This document shows positions 43,549-56,831 of a stretch of 64,000 nt of DNA, piece after piece (positions within the stretch are counted from its first letter, which is position 1; every line of letters starts with the position of its first letter). The DNA lies in the NCBI GenBank assembly GCA_907164885.2, contig OU015499.1, forward strand, positions 163,579,629-163,643,628, given 5' to 3'. Below the pieces are notes generated by a model that was not told where the DNA came from, made no database searches, and saw only the letters and a program-made list of their open reading frames with translations. Both the position numbers and the translations under genes were made by a program. This DNA is from Dolomedes plantarius. Lineage: Eukaryota; Arthropoda; Arachnida; Araneae; Dolomedidae.

Positions 43549-45348
43549 TCATACAGCGCAGGAAAAAGATTTCTGTCCTGTGTGGGTGCGGAGATGTCTT
43601 TTTGAATTTTTCTGATCAGAAAATGTTTTCTTACATGCAATGCAGGTGAAAGATTTCTCGCCTGTGTGGGTACGGATATGTGTTTTCAAACTACTGTGTT
43701 CAGAAAAACTTTTCTTACATACAGAGCATGCGAAAGGTTTCTCTCCTGTGTGGGTGCGGAGATGTGTATCTAAATGACGCTGTTGAGAAAAATTTTTCTC
43801 ACATACAGTGCATGCGAAAGGTTTCTCTCCTGTGTGGTTACGGAGATGTCTTTTCAAACAACTGCGATTAGAAAAACTTTTATTTCACACAGTGCAGACG
43901 AAATGTCTCTCTCCTGTGTGGGTGTGGAGATGTCTATCTAAAGAACCCTGTTGAGAAAATGTTTTCTCACATACAGTGCATGCAAAAGGTTTCTCGCCTG
44001 TGTGGGTACGGATATGTGTTTTCAAACTACTGTGTTCAGAAAAACTTTTCATACATACAGTGCATGCGAAAGGTTTCTCTCCTGTGTGGGTGTGGAGATG
44101 TCTATGCAAAGAACCCTGTTGAGAAAATGTTTTCTCACATACAGTGCATGCGAAAGGTTTCTCTCCTGTGTGGGTACGGAGATGTCTTTTCAAACAACTG
44201 CGATTAGAAAAACTTTTCTTACACACAGTGCAGACGAAATGTCTCTCTCCTGTGTGGGTGTGGAGATGTCTATCTAAAGAACCCTGTTGAGAAAATGTTT
44301 TCTCACATACAGTGCATGCAAAAGGTTTCTCTCCTGTGTGGATGCGGAGATGTGCATCTAAAGTACCCTGTCGAGAAAATCTTTTCTCACATAGTATGCA
44401 GGAAAAAGGTTTCTCTCCTGTGTGGGTGCGGAGATGTCTATTTGAATTTTTCCGATCAGAAAATGTTTTCTTACATACAATGCAGACGAAAGGTTTCTCT
44501 CCTGTGTGGGTACGGATATGTGTTTTCAAACTACTGTGTACGGAAAATCTTTTCTTACATAAAGTGCAGGTGAAAGGTTTCTCTCCTGTGTGGGTGCGGA
44601 GATGTGTATCTAAATGACCCTGTTGCGAAAATGTTTTCTTACATACAATGCAGGCGAAAGGTTTCTCTCCTGTGTGGGTACGGAGATGTGTTTTCAAACT
44701 ACTGTGTTCAGAAAATGTTTTCTTACATACAATGCAGGCGAAAGGTTTCTCTCCTGTGTGGGTACGGAGATGTGTTTTCAAACTACTGTGTTCAGAAAAT
44801 GTTTTCTTACATATAATGCAGGTGAAAGGTTTCTCTCCTGTGTGGGTGCGGAGATGTGAATTTAATTGCTCCTGTCGAGAAAATCTTTTCTCACATACAG
44901 TGCAGGCAAATGGTTTCTCTCCTGTATGGGTTCGGATATGTGTATTTAAGTGATCGTGTCGAGAAAATCTTTTCTCGCATACAGTGCAGGCAAATGGTTT
45001 CTCTCCTGTGTGGGTGCGGAAATGTCTTTTTAAATTATCCTGTGCAGAAAATGTTATCCCACACACAGTGCAGGTGAAAGGTTTTTCTATATGGGTACAG
45101 AGAGGATTATCAATGTGATATGAATGATGTGTATTTAAGGCGGTCAACTGTGAAAATGTTCCTTCAAATAAATTACATTCGAAAATTTTCTCTTCGGTTA
45201 GAGGAGGAATCTGTGCACTGGAACTTTTTACATTTTGACTAATTATGCAAGTGTCACATGGAGTGGATTTATCTTCCCCTTTAGTAGGATTCTGCTCGCA
45301 GGAATAGCATTCAATGGAAAGTGTATTTACGCTGGAAATTAACGACAT
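43549..45348 (-). pseudogene. C2H2 zinc-finger gene, 18 fingers, copy R, one internal stop
   Basis: One frame of 600 codons from MSLISSVNTLSIECYSC to FSCAV and stop, interrupted by TGA at 43,885-43,887 in finger 15 (FVCTV, then stop, then NKSFSNRSCLKRH). The N-terminal cysteine set has lost its third member (C28 to S). Eighteen 28-residue fingers follow, including near-identical units QQGSLDRHLHTHTGERH (10 and 14), EHSSLKTH (4 and 5) and NRSCLKRH (11 and 15). It would give a 14-finger protein if the first 487 codons are used, the same length as the L product by coincidence. Same splice acceptor upstream as L. Confidence 0.85.
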
Positions 45349-46038
45349 TTAACCTTCTGGCATGCCGACGTTCCTTTACACGATAGCTAAAAAACTGTAA
45401 CTGCCAGCAATACGTTGACTTTCTGAATTTTCGGACACCACAAACACATTTGATCTGCACCTAACTGCACCGAGAACCTGCAAAGAGAGGAGAAAGGAGT
45501 TTCAATGGGATATATTAATACTGTACCATCACGCTTTTTTCTTATTTTTCACATGAAATGAATAGCAATATATAAATCTTTGTGAGAGGAAATGAGACAT
45601 CTATTAACTAATATCTATAAATTATTATTCTGGATTGATTAAACTACTGAGCATTTTAAATTTATGGCAATTAGGGAACGAGGTTCCTTAGCAATTCTTA
45701 CTCTTTTGTCCTGGTAGATTATAAGTATGCGCAGAGATTTGATATGTTTCGGTTTGTAGGGATCTCCACGATACCGATATCGGCCCGATCAATGACGTAT
45801 TAGCAGTATTAATATTTTGCCCTTTATATTCGTTTTAGTTATCCGCGATTAAAATTCATTTCATCATCATTTAGTTTTATTCTCCAAGAAATTCTGGAGA
45901 TGAACATCTGATGAAAAAGTTCAGTTACGATGAGATTAAAAAGCTTATAAATTTAATGAAATATAAAATTTTTACAGGAAATAACAAAGAATATGTGGAT
46001 TATGGGTATGTTTAGGCATTTTTGTTTGGATTGTAGAT
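45349..46038. other. 5' flank of the zinc-finger gene, copy R
   Basis: Inverse match of 5639-6328, with the conserved minus-strand splice acceptor (CTGCAAAGAGAGGAGAAAG near 45,478-45,497). No ORF. Confidence 0.55.
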
Positions 46039-46245
46039 TGTTGGCTACAGATATTTTTTTAGATGTGTGACGCTGTAATAAAATATTATAGTAATATTAC
46101 ACACACTAGACAAAATTACATCCAGGCAACAAGGAGATATACATAACAGACCATAACAGACTATATCGTTTCATTCGTTAGGTGACGTTCACAGATTGAC
46201 CACGTGGATATTGGCAACTTAGTGATTACATTTCTAGCGGCAACA
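46039..46245 (-). repeat. copia LTR, copy R
   Basis: On the minus strand it starts TGTTGCCGC and ends GTAGCCAACA, orthologous to 5430-5638. The purine tract TTGAGGGGAAG precedes it. Confidence 0.8.
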
Positions 46246-46680
46246 CTTCCCCTCAATACACACGTATTTATAATTGGATACAAAAGTATCATCAATAACC
46301 AAAATATTTAAATGAAATGCTTGAAATGCTTTTGTTTACATAATCCTTTCGTGAATATGTTGGCACCAGCTTTTCCCGTTAAATTACCACATTTTCTGTC
46401 ACAATTCTCTGTCGTTAAATTACCACATCCGTTGGCAAACTTATCTTCAGCTAGAAAACCAGTCTTCTGTTCTTGTTTTGGTTTCAACCCTAGTTACGCT
46501 AGTTATCTCTCACGCAATTTATATTTGTAAATTTTCTCCGGGTTGTAAAATAAATATTCCAAATGTGGGGTGTGACTTCAGACTCAACCAGTCACATACT
46601 GATTTCATACAGCTCGGTGATTTAGAAAATAAGGAGAATTTTCCAGCCTTAAAAGAAAAATAAATTTATATACAGATCAG
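46246..46680 (-). pseudogene. Internally deleted copia remnant, copy R
   Basis: Only the extreme RNase H end (ADIFTKGL-like, KQKHF) and the pre-protease flank remain. About 2 kb between the L equivalents of 3330 and 5305 are missing. At the junction CGTTAAATTACCACAT occurs twice (46,377 and 46,413) with a TCTGTC-containing filler, a templated-repair pattern. Confidence 0.8.
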
Positions 46681-48021
46681 AAGAAAAATAATTAAATGAC
46701 ACTCCTCCAAATTAAAATTTTGGTTGAAGCACGATACTCATACCGATGCGCGATGTGGGGCAATAATAATTTCTCTGCGGTAAACTCCGAATATGCGGTA
46801 ACCGTACTCGCTCACTTCATGACGTGCGGAACGGTGTTTGCTTACAAACGGGATTTTTTTTTCGCATTGAAATGTCGTCTTTACCGCTCCGTAATAAATG
46901 ATTAATAAATTGATAACTATTGTTTTAACGCTTTATTTGTACATTTCAAAGATATTTGCCTATTGTAAAACTTAATTTTCCGAATAAAAAAAGCTTATAA
47001 GAGTGAGTGTTGGGGGATTTCTGCTAATTAAAGTGCAATATAATTCAAGATATTTTTGAAAAAAAAAGGGTATTTCTTGATATTTCTGTATTAAAAAAAT
47101 ATTGGGTTAATCGGAAGGTGTTGAGGCTGCCGCCAACTTGGCGATTGTTTACTTCCTGTTATGATGTACTCTTTTCTGGCTACCCCTACGATTCCGTGTG
47201 AATGCGCCTTGGATAGCAGTCCTGTTTACGTCTAAACTCAGCATCAATTTTGATCTCGCTTCCATATGTTGACTTATATAGGAATCTATTATAAGTTATT
47301 TTAAAATATATTTTCTATTGTAAATTTTAATTTTCAGAATAAGAAAAAGCTTACAAGAGGAAACGTTCGGTAATTGCTGCTAATTAAAGTGTAATATAAT
47401 TAAAGATATTTTTCAAAAAAAGGGTATTTTTTGGTATTTCTATATTAAAAAAAAATATTGCTATATTCAAATTTTTCTCATTCTTGATTTTTTATAACCA
47501 GTTTTTTATATATTTTTTTTATTTTGGAGGTGGGGTGGGGTGGAGAGGAATGTTTAAATATATCAGCTGTTATTTTTGAAAGAGGCATAAGTCCACATTA
47601 AAAAAAATTTGTTAACGGTAATTTTAGTAAGATATAGACACCTTCTCTTCATATTTATAATCATACTTTCAATGGCGTACGATTTTTTTTCAAAAGTAAA
47701 GAAAAGAATTTTGTCTATAAAATGTTATCGTAAAAGTATTTTTTTTAAGTGGAATAAGTACATTCGTAATAATTATAATTAAAACAACTTGCTTATTTCA
47801 ATTATTATTGATTATTACGACTTCAGTGTACACTACGCTTCAGCAGATATTACTTAGCTAGTGCATTAAAAACAACATCGTTAACAAGATAACGGTATTA
47901 TTGTTCTGATGAAGTGGCGAAAAGTAATTTCTCTGATTTTGTTTAGTTTTTTTTCGGAAGTCGGACTGTTTGGTTTGTGTTTCTTATGCAAATAGATCGC
48001 AGCGTGAGTATTATTTAAATA
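46681..48021. other. Non-coding AT-rich stretch, copy R
   Basis: Matches 18,863-19,873 (from 47,037) and, inverted, 2106-3060. Same motif ATCGGAAGGTGTTGAGGCTG at 47,110. No gene recognised. Confidence 0.5.
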
Positions 48022-48023
48022 TA

Positions 48024-48915
48024 CATGGGTACCACGTCTTACGTTGTTTTTCGAGATACGAGCATACTCTCGGCAGATTTTTTGTTTCGGGTTACGAGCA
48101 TGCTTCAGATACCCCACCGCTAGTTTGCGCAGCGAACGCAATGTTACGTGCTCATCAAATGAGAACACGAGAAGCATACAATATTTACAACCTTTATGTA
48201 CAGTTACTATACAAATGTCTATACATTATTCTTAAGACTACTATCCTGTCTAAAACCGAGAGATTAACACTCAACAATTATCACCCGGGAAGCTTGTCCC
48301 CACTTGAGTACCCCTCCGAAACCGAACAGAGCCAGGGGATGGCCGAATGGCTAAGGTGCTGGCATTCGGTTCAGATCGTGTGGGTTCGAGTCCCACTGTT
48401 GGTATGGATATTTGTAGCCGTTCGGAATCGGCTTTAAACTGTAGGTCTCGGTCTAATTAGCCCTCGTGTGGCAAAACGTTGACAGTAGCGCTCCAAACCA
48501 AACCGAAAGGCGTCCAACCTCTCTCGCAGAGACATAGCTTCAATTCCTCAATTTCCTGCCTCACACTGGAACTTCTCATGGGGTCTAGGGGATGGGATAA
48601 CCTTAGTCCTACGATCGCAAGCCCTCCCCTTTCTACGGATTCTGAAAAAGAGGAATCCGAACATTACAGCCACATTGAATGACTCAACAATCGCCGATCG
48701 TAGGACAATTTATGCATACAATGTTCGTCATTTATAAGCACGTTTATCTTATTTAAAACCATGCAACAACAAATTACGCTGATTGGGGGAAGCCCAGAAC
48801 GAATTAATGGCATTTCCCTTCATTTCAATGGGGAAAAATTGATTCGAGATACGAGTAATTCGAGTTACGAGCTCCGTCATGTAACGAATTAAACTCGTAA
48901 GTCGAGGAACCACTG
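48024..48915 (+). mobile_element. Tigger-type element, internally deleted, copy R
   Basis: Ends CATGGGTACCACGTCTTACG and GTAAGTCGAGGAACCACTG with TA on both sides (48,022-48,023; 48,916-48,917). A deletion near 48,695-48,715 removes the transposase scraps and the hAT MITE present in L and M, leaving 892 bp. Confidence 0.82.
48329..48650 (+). repeat. tRNA-derived SINE-1, copy R
   Basis: A box TGGCCGAATGG at 48,340-48,350, B box GGTTCGAGTCC at 48,383-48,393. Body as in M. Confidence 0.8.
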
Positions 48916-49103
48916 TAGTTCTTATTAAAGCAGAAAATCAAAGTTTTAGATAAATAATATTTCATACAGTTGTTACAATGAGTTCACATACCTATAAAAA
49001 ATGATAATATGTCAATTTGGTCTCATAGTGATGTTGGTTAGTAAGAGTAATTAATTTTTTTTCGGAACATTGGAGTTTTTTTTTTTTATAGAAATAAGAC
49101 CCA

Positions 49104-50058
49104 TGAATATTAGAAAAAGAAGAAGAATTTATGAATCGGATGAGTAGAAATAAAGGCGAAATATATTATAAAAAAATTGGAAATATTATTCCTGCAAAGA
49201 AATTCGAAAATAAGGATTGCGAATGTGTGAAAATGTGCAAGAATCGTATTACAGAGAGACATCGAATATCCTTTTCCAATTTTTGGGAGGAAATGGGGGA
49301 TTTTAAGAAACAAAATACATTCTTGTGTGCATCTACTCAGCGTAAGCCAGTAAAAAGAAGACGAGGTAGAAATTTTAAGCCAGAGATTGTAGTACTTTTT
49401 AGATATTGAAAGGAAAGCGTGGCATTATGTAAAAATTACTTTATTGGAACATTTGATATATCTATAGGCAGACTACATAGGACTCTCAAAGCAAAGGTAA
49501 TAGGAAAAGACTTACGCGGAAAAATGAAAGGATCTTGCAGAAAGAGTGATGAGGAACTTGTGGATGCCGTAAAAGATCATATAAAAAAATTTTCCACACT
49601 ATGAAAGCCATTACACGCCTTCTAATAATCCAAACAGAAAATACCTTAGTTCTGATTTCAACTTATGAAAAATGTCGAACTTGTCGAAAAGTGTGAAGAG
49701 AATAATACAATTTTTCAGCGAACGAATATATAGGCAAAATTTTAAGAATAATTGTAATTTAAATTTTCATCACCCAAATAAAGATACGTGCCAAAAATGC
49801 GAATTGCTAAATATGAAAATTCAAGCTAATGAAAAAAGCAGCCTTTTAGAAGAACATATCATACATTTAAGTAATGCAGAACTTGCTAGAAAAACTTTAA
49901 AAGAAGATCAAAACTTAGGATCAATGAACCCAGATAAATATGTCACATTTTCGTTTCATCTACAAAATGTCCTTCATTATCCCAAACAAAGTAATTTACA
50001 TTTTACACTTGTTTATTTATATCGTCTTTTTAATATAACTAAAATTATTTCTTCATAA
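49104..50058 (+). pseudogene. Uncharacterised transposon-like family, 5' two-thirds, copy R
   Basis: Starts MNIRKRRRIYESDE, then a deletion of about 170 bp. ISFSNFWEEMGDFKKQNTFL (the FWxMGDxxKQ motif, better kept than in M) with KRRRGR follows, then a stop at 49,407 and, in the same frame, LCKNYFIGTFDIS and DLRGKMKGSCRKSDEE. A frameshift near 49,590 precedes NKDTCQKCELLNMK and FHLQNVLHYPKQ. The same C-terminal truncation as M means the loss predates the duplication. Confidence 0.65.
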
Positions 50059-53000
50059 ACTTCGTTATTCGTGTATTTACATGTATTAATTTTCATTTTC
50101 ATTTTTTACATTAAAAAATACATTTCAGTGAAGGTAATGTATATAAAAATATGGACTTAAATTTCCACTTGTTTTTATTTTCTATAATATGTTATTTTTG
50201 AAAGTGGTATAAGTCAATTTGGAGCTAAAAAAATCATTTATTTTTAAAAATAATTTTAATAATAATTATTTCATGATAAAATTTAAATAGTGTTAAAAAC
50301 ATCACTCGAATTGATTAACCTTTGCCAATATTTTTAACTTCATTCAAATGCAAACCTTTAAATATCTCGATACATGGAAAAATGGACTTATACCACTTCC
50401 AAAAATAACAGCTGATATGTAAAGTTCTTTACTAAAGTTCATTTTTTGTAAAAAAATTGCTTTTGAATTTTTGTAGTTTTCAAAAACTTTGCAAAGAATT
50501 TTTTATATATTCTAAAAATTGGCACATCTTTCTCATTTGTCATTATTTTTAAAATTTCCTCTATTTTGCGGGATGGATATTTAATGTTTACGTTCTAAAT
50601 TAAAATGTTCAAGCTTCTAAATTAAAATTTATTCTTATAAATGGTCACTTATGAACATCTATAACTAAAGGAATATGCTAGAAATTTATGACTTTTTTTA
50701 AGATAGAGTGATTAGAACTGCAAATATTTTTCCAATTCTGTGTTGCATACATATTATCTTTTAAACACTCTTCAAACTTGTTGATAGTATTAAAATTGTT
50801 TTGCTATAAATGTAGCAAACTTAAGAATTAGAATTATAAAAATGAAATTTGACAAATCAAGAATAATTCGAATTACATTCTGATTATCTTTAGTTTCCTT
50901 TAAACTAGCTATTAAAATAAATAAAACAATTGTGTGATTCAGAGAATACTAGAAAACCATTTTGTTCTTACAGGATAAAGTAATCTCATAACATTTTTCA
51001 TTGTGTGTATCAAGTCAAATGATTTGAAGATATCCACTTAGACTGGAATACTTTTGGTCAAAACTCTACAATACAGTTCATTGCTATGGGCAATGATATG
51101 AAGTTTAAGCTATACCTATTATAACACTTTTTGGTTATAATAGGTATCCAAAAAGAAGCCACACTTAGGAGAAAATCACACTTACCACTTCATTAACAAT
51201 GAGAAAGAAAAGGAATTGTCAATATAAATAATTTTTCTCGATAGAACATGAAATATTTTATTCTGGAATCAGAGTAACAGCACTTAGAGTAATAGAAAAG
51301 GTTTAGTACCATATTTAAGAAACATATATGCATAATACACAGATTAGTAATTCTCAAACGAATTAAATCTTCAAAAGTATAAGTAAATTGAAAAAAAAAT
51401 CTGTGGTTATACCCCTAACAACGCCCAAAAGTACGCCTATCTCTCAAAAATCTACATCAAATACTGTCCAAAATACGCCATTAATATTTCGCAACAACAT
51501 GGCTGCCATATTATATCACATAAACAAATGCACACAACTAGCCGTTCAAACTGGGTTGCCACAAAATAACAAAATCTCACCAAAATCGCCAAACTTGGCA
51601 GGGAGGTGCGTCTAACACATCTGTTGACTTTTTACAAATTACTTTCTGTTAAAATAAGTTTTCACAATGGTTGAAAAAAAGCCAATGATCTATAATGGTG
51701 ATTCCACAATAGTTCTAAATTTAAATTCTTTAAATTGTAAATAAAATATTGTGTTGTGTTAATTAACTCAGATAACTTTCAAATGTACCTGTATAGATAA
51801 AATTACTTAGGAAAGTGCATGCAGTGAAGAATGGAATAAACAGATAAAACAGCACAAAGTAAAATGCACACATTTAAATTTTTTTCATAATTTTATGTAT
51901 TTGATATACACACATATTATTTTGACAATTAAAATCGAAAAGAAAACATTTCTTACAAGCTGGTAAAAGAGTGGTAAGTATAGAACGCTTAAAAACTTGG
52001 AAATTATGATACATTAAGTGACTTTCCTTTTAAATTTCATGACATACACAAATATACTTATAACATTTGAATATAGAAGGGAGAATCACATTGAACATGG
52101 CATAAATCATACATATAAATTTTTTTCATAATTTTATGTATTTGATATACACACATATTATTTTGACAATTAAAATCGAAAAGAAAAATTTCTTACCAGC
52201 TAGTAAAAGAATGGTAAGTATAGAACACTTAAAAACTTGGAAATTATAATACATTAAGTGACTTTCTTTTTAAATTTCATCACATACACAAATATACTTA
52301 TAGCTTTTGAATATAGAAGGGAGAATCACATTGAACACGGCATAAATCACACACAGAGACTGGAGTCTTCCAGTAGCACATGATTGAGAAATGTTGTGAA
52401 TTGTGATCAGAAATGTTTTTCAAACAAATTTCATAAAAGAACTTGTACAGAATGGATATTTCCCTCATGAAAAATGAAAAGATACCAAATAACCACCTTA
52501 AATATTCATGTTCTGGGAAAATTTATGTTTTACATAAATGGTTTAAGACAATCCTTAAATGCATGTTTTACCTTTTGCCCATAAAAAAATATAACTGATT
52601 TCATGTATATTCCATCAAAGCATAATTATACTACTCATTTCTGGAGCTCTGAGCAAAATAGAGCACCAGAATTTTCAAAACTGTACTGTTGACACTTTAA
52701 CTGCAATTACTTTCTATTCAATGAATATTCTTTACCTTTAGGAGGGGGGGGGGGGGATTGTAGAAAACAGAATTAGTAACACAACAAATACCAATTTGAC
52801 TAATATTGATCTGAAGAACTGAAACCATATATATTTAAAAATTATCCCAGATATGAATGGCAAGATTGTAGTTATAAATTTTACGAATACAAAATATATA
52901 TTCAGTATAAAGAATATGCAGGTAAGAGAGCAGATAATTTAAATCTAGTTCAAAAGTGACCCAAGTATAATTTTAACAATAAAATTTGTTTAAATATCAT

Positions 53001-55160
53001 ATCAAAACAGTCAGAAATATCAGTTAATGCAGATTTTGTAAATCTTGAAATGTTTCTAACAAAGAAATTTTTAGAATACATGGTTCAGAAAAATTAAATA
53101 TTTTTATATATGTTTTAGTAATGTGTAGAGTTTTGATGTGTTAGATAATTAAATTTTTCTTTAGAAAGAATTTTAGTTTTAAATATCAAGCATTACTTTT
53201 AACCATTCTCTTTGAAATACAGTCATTTAAAATTTTAAACAAGCATAATATAATGAATGTTGTACCTGAAATGATGAATATTGAGGAGTATTGCATTTAA
53301 TGCTATTGCCTTTATCTTTGTTGCAATGAAAGATGAGAATGAAAGTTATTTACTAAATCTTGTCATAAAAAATTTTAACACTGGATAAATACAGAAACAA
53401 ATAAATTTGAAAAAAAATTATTTCAAACATAATTATAAATAAAAAATTCTCTGATAGAAGAATGATATGAGAAAGTAATGGCTAAACTGCAAATTGCTGC
53501 TCATCGTACCAAGCTGTAAAAACTCACCAAGTTCAGTGTCAGTTAATCATTTACATGGGAAATTAAATTATTTAATTAGTTGTATCTATAAGTTTCGCAT
53601 GAAATTAACAGTGTATATGGATTTTGTTATACTTTTAAAAAATTTAATGCACATAAATGATAGTTTCTAAAATTCAATAAGCTTTAGATGTTTTGACAAT
53701 TTTCTAACATTTTACGTGTGAAATTAAATTTAAAAATCACCAAACACATGAGTTTCGCAAAGAGAGCTGAATATTTTATGGCCTCAAATTTGGTGATTAT
53801 ATAAGTATATACTTTGTTTATGTTCTGTTGCTCTTGGGTTGTAATCTTTGTAATAAATAATTTTAAGATTTACTTTTATGGTTCAATAGGATTCAAACCT
53901 GATGCAGCTAAACTCTGCTCTTTGATCACCAAAGGTCTGATATTATATCTTAGAAATGTGACATGGTATTTTTCAGTTTTAACTGATTTAATTTCAATGA
54001 GTTAAAACTGATCACTTAGATGTTTTCAGCCAATGAAATTTGAGATTAGCTTCAGATAATGAATTATACATTCAGTGAATGAAAATATTTTGAATTCTTT
54101 TTATAACATTTTTATTTCCTGACTTTTCAAGGAATACCACCCAGAAGATGAAAACTTAACCCTTGGTTATTCAAATGTGGCATATAGGTCTTACCCAAGG
54201 TATGAGTGCATCTAGTGCATTAGTTTGCCTTTGTGAGTGTCTTTAAAATCTAATTTTTCAAATAAAGATCCACGATTTACGTTTTTAATTAATTTTGTTC
54301 TTAGTTTTATGAATTGATTTTTATACTTTGTAAACATTTTACATTTAAATTTTTGTTCTAAAATGTTACTAGTAATGCTATTGTCATTGTTTTTTTTATT
54401 CTTCTATATATGTTGAAATTATCTTGCTATAAACTTTTAATTTTACTTCCTTTATTTTTTCACCATTTTTGTACTTTTATGTTCTTTTTTTCTCTTAAAT
54501 TATTTACATGTTCATTTTCTAGTTTTTGAGATTTCTTTAAAAGATAAAATTCTTGTATTTTGAATATATTGCTTCCCTACAACATTTTCTATAACCAATT
54601 GATACATTTTGGATGCTTTGAAAACATTTAGCTTTAACTATTTATTCCTGCTAAATTCTGTATTCAATATTTCTTTCTTAAAATATTCTACGGTTCTTTA
54701 TTAGCTTCTTATTGTTGAAATTTCACACAAATTGTTGAGTGTCAGGTAAAAAGTTTTAAAACAGTGTAAAATGGTATTTTCCTAAATTTCCCATTCGAAA
54801 ACTCACCTTGTGAAGTTTGACACCTTTTAGCCAAACGGCATAGGAAATGGAGCTCTTTCCCGTATATTTTATCTTTTACCGCGATTATTAACAGTTCAAA
54901 ATCCTTTGTTTAACTCATAACCAGCAAAGTTGCTAAAAAAAAATTCTGACTTGTATAATAAACTTATAAATTTAGGATAAAAATTGTAACAAAATTGTCA
55001 TATTGGCATTTTTTAGCAATCTCTAGGAATCATGGAGTGTATATTTTAATAGCACGACAAAATTGACCAAAAAGTAGTAATCTACATATTTGATGAAAAC
55101 AACAAACCATACCTGAAGACACAGATTTTAACAGTTTGATAGTTATACGAATTGTATTAG
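50059..55160. other. AT-rich non-coding stretch, copy R
   Basis: Matches M 28,305-34,198 minus the two M insertions. A G run lies at 52,744-52,756. Small ORFs at 51,388 and 53,814 are not called because they change at all codon positions between copies. Confidence 0.6.
51876..52356 (+). repeat. 241-bp tandem duplication, R only
   Basis: AATTTTTTTCATAATTTTAT and the following text to GGCATAAATCA occur twice, offset 241 bp. M has one copy near 30,195-30,435. Confidence 0.88.
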
Positions 55161-55672
55161 AATTTATCTTCACAGACGCAAAATGTACAAATCATTAATA
55201 TCATTTTCAATATCTTAACAAAACAGTTCTGTCATACACAATGCAGAAAAAGATACCTGGAAATTAAACTTACTTGGATAGCTGTTTATTTTTCCAGCAC
55301 TATCTGAAGTGTTATTTATGTCCGTGATCCATCCGAAAAGCTGCGAAAGTGTGTCGCCAACGGTACCACTTTTTACATTTAATTACTCTGATTATGGAAT
55401 GCTGAATGTAATAAGCAACATAAACAACGCGCTTAGAAGATACCGTTGCCATTATAACTACAAATAATGAAAGTCAGTTACCTGTGATAAATCACTGTCA
55501 TCCGCTACCAAATCAAAGTCTTGTATATCCACAACCGCGAAGTTTTTGACAGTATCTGGCAACTTGTCGAAATGTTTGTTCCAAAAACTGGATCATGAAA
55601 CTTTGCCGTATTTACAAACAAACACTGCGACCATTGTCAGCTCCAAAGGGGGAAGGGGGGGGGGGGGATTAT
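55161..55672. other. Unique stretch upstream of Pao, copy R
   Basis: Matches M 34,753-35,280. It ends in a G run and GATTAT, the left flank of the hAT insertion. The exon-like minus-strand segment noted in M is also open here. Confidence 0.45.
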
Positions 55673-56132
55673 CAGGGACGGATATCCCATAAGGCCAATC
55701 TAGGCCATGGCCTAGGGCGCAGCCGTTAAGAGGGCGTAAATTTAGAAGAAATATCAACCAAATTATAAAATTTTTATTGATATAAAACGGGAAAGTTAAA
55801 TTTTTTTCTTTTTCATATTTATTTATATATTCTTAGTATCGCTAAAAATGTTATTTGAAAATATACACATTTTGAAATAACCTTTTAGTTAGCTGACTAA
55901 TTATTTTTTCCTTCTGTTTCTTTCATTCTTTTCAGAAACATCCATTATGAGTTAACGAGAAGCAGGTTAAGAATTCTTGCAATTTCAAGGGATGTAGAAA
56001 GCAGTCGGACGTGAACCTCAATAAAGACAACTTCCGCTGTATCTTTCGATACATTTGACAAAGAGCAAACAGCCCTCGACTTTTCCTCCAAAAACATATT
56101 TCAGACCAGGGGCAGTCCGATAAGAAGACTAA

Positions 56133-56287
56133 GGGCCTGTTCACATAGGAGTCCGTTGCGTTGCGTTAAGGAAAAGATGACGTTGAGACGAAAATAAACC
56201 GATCATAAACGTTAAAAAATTTCATTGCTAATCGCTTGGAGGCCTAAGATTGGTCTCAACGCATTGTAGTCCTATGTAAACAGACCC
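56133..56287. mobile_element. Fold-back MITE, copy A
   Basis: Starts GGGCCTGTTCACATAGGAGTC and ends GTCCTATGTAAACAGACCC, flanked by TAA on both sides, so PIF/Harbinger-like by target site. Same family as 56,648-56,831. Confidence 0.75.
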
Positions 56288-56647
56288 TAATAGTTTTTAA
56301 ACTCCCAAACCATTGTCATCTGTCCAGTAATTGCCGACCCGTTGTCAAAGGAGCGTGGTATAACGAACGGTGGCACCCTCCACGTTTAAAAACAGTTTCA
56401 AGGTGAAAGAATCATTGTGTGAACACTGGAGAAGGGTGTCTTTCTGTGCAATATGTTTCTTTCAAGTAAAATAGTCTATTATACGAAAACCGCCAGAGTG
56501 TCTGCAACCTGAATGGGTCGTCTTAGAAAAGAGACAGTTAATTTTGTCAAAGGGAACTGAAATATTTGTCGGTTGTTTTCTTCTAAATTTTTCCCTGGGA
56601 GGAGCCATAAGTCGGGCAAATCGGAGTTCCCAAAAGTGAACATCTAA

Positions 56648-56831
56648 GGGCCTGTTCACATAGGAGTCCGTTGCGTTGCGTTAAGCAAAAGATGACGTTG
56701 AGACGAAAATAAACCAATCATAGGCGTTTAAAATTTCATTGCTAATAGTTTGGAGGCATATGATTGGTTAATTTCGGCTCAACGTCATCTTTTCCTTAAC
56801 GCAACGCACCGACTCCTATGTGAACAGGCCC
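56648..56831. mobile_element. Fold-back MITE, copy B
   Basis: Nearly perfect long inverted arms: GGGCCTGTTCACATAGGAGT outward, then GTTGCGTTGCGTTAAG and GATGACGTTGAG, mirrored on the right. The outer CTAA...TTAG makes the target duplication ambiguous (TAA/TTA or TA). Confidence 0.82.

Noticed and set aside
43885..45348. CRISPR-like regular repeats
   Set aside because: The 84-bp periodicity is in-frame C2H2 finger coding sequence, not repeats with unique spacers.
56338..56375. A TTF-type zinc-finger start of the hAT transposase (KGAWYNERW)
   Set aside because: Only about nine residues look right and no CFPC-like motif follows; too weak to call.
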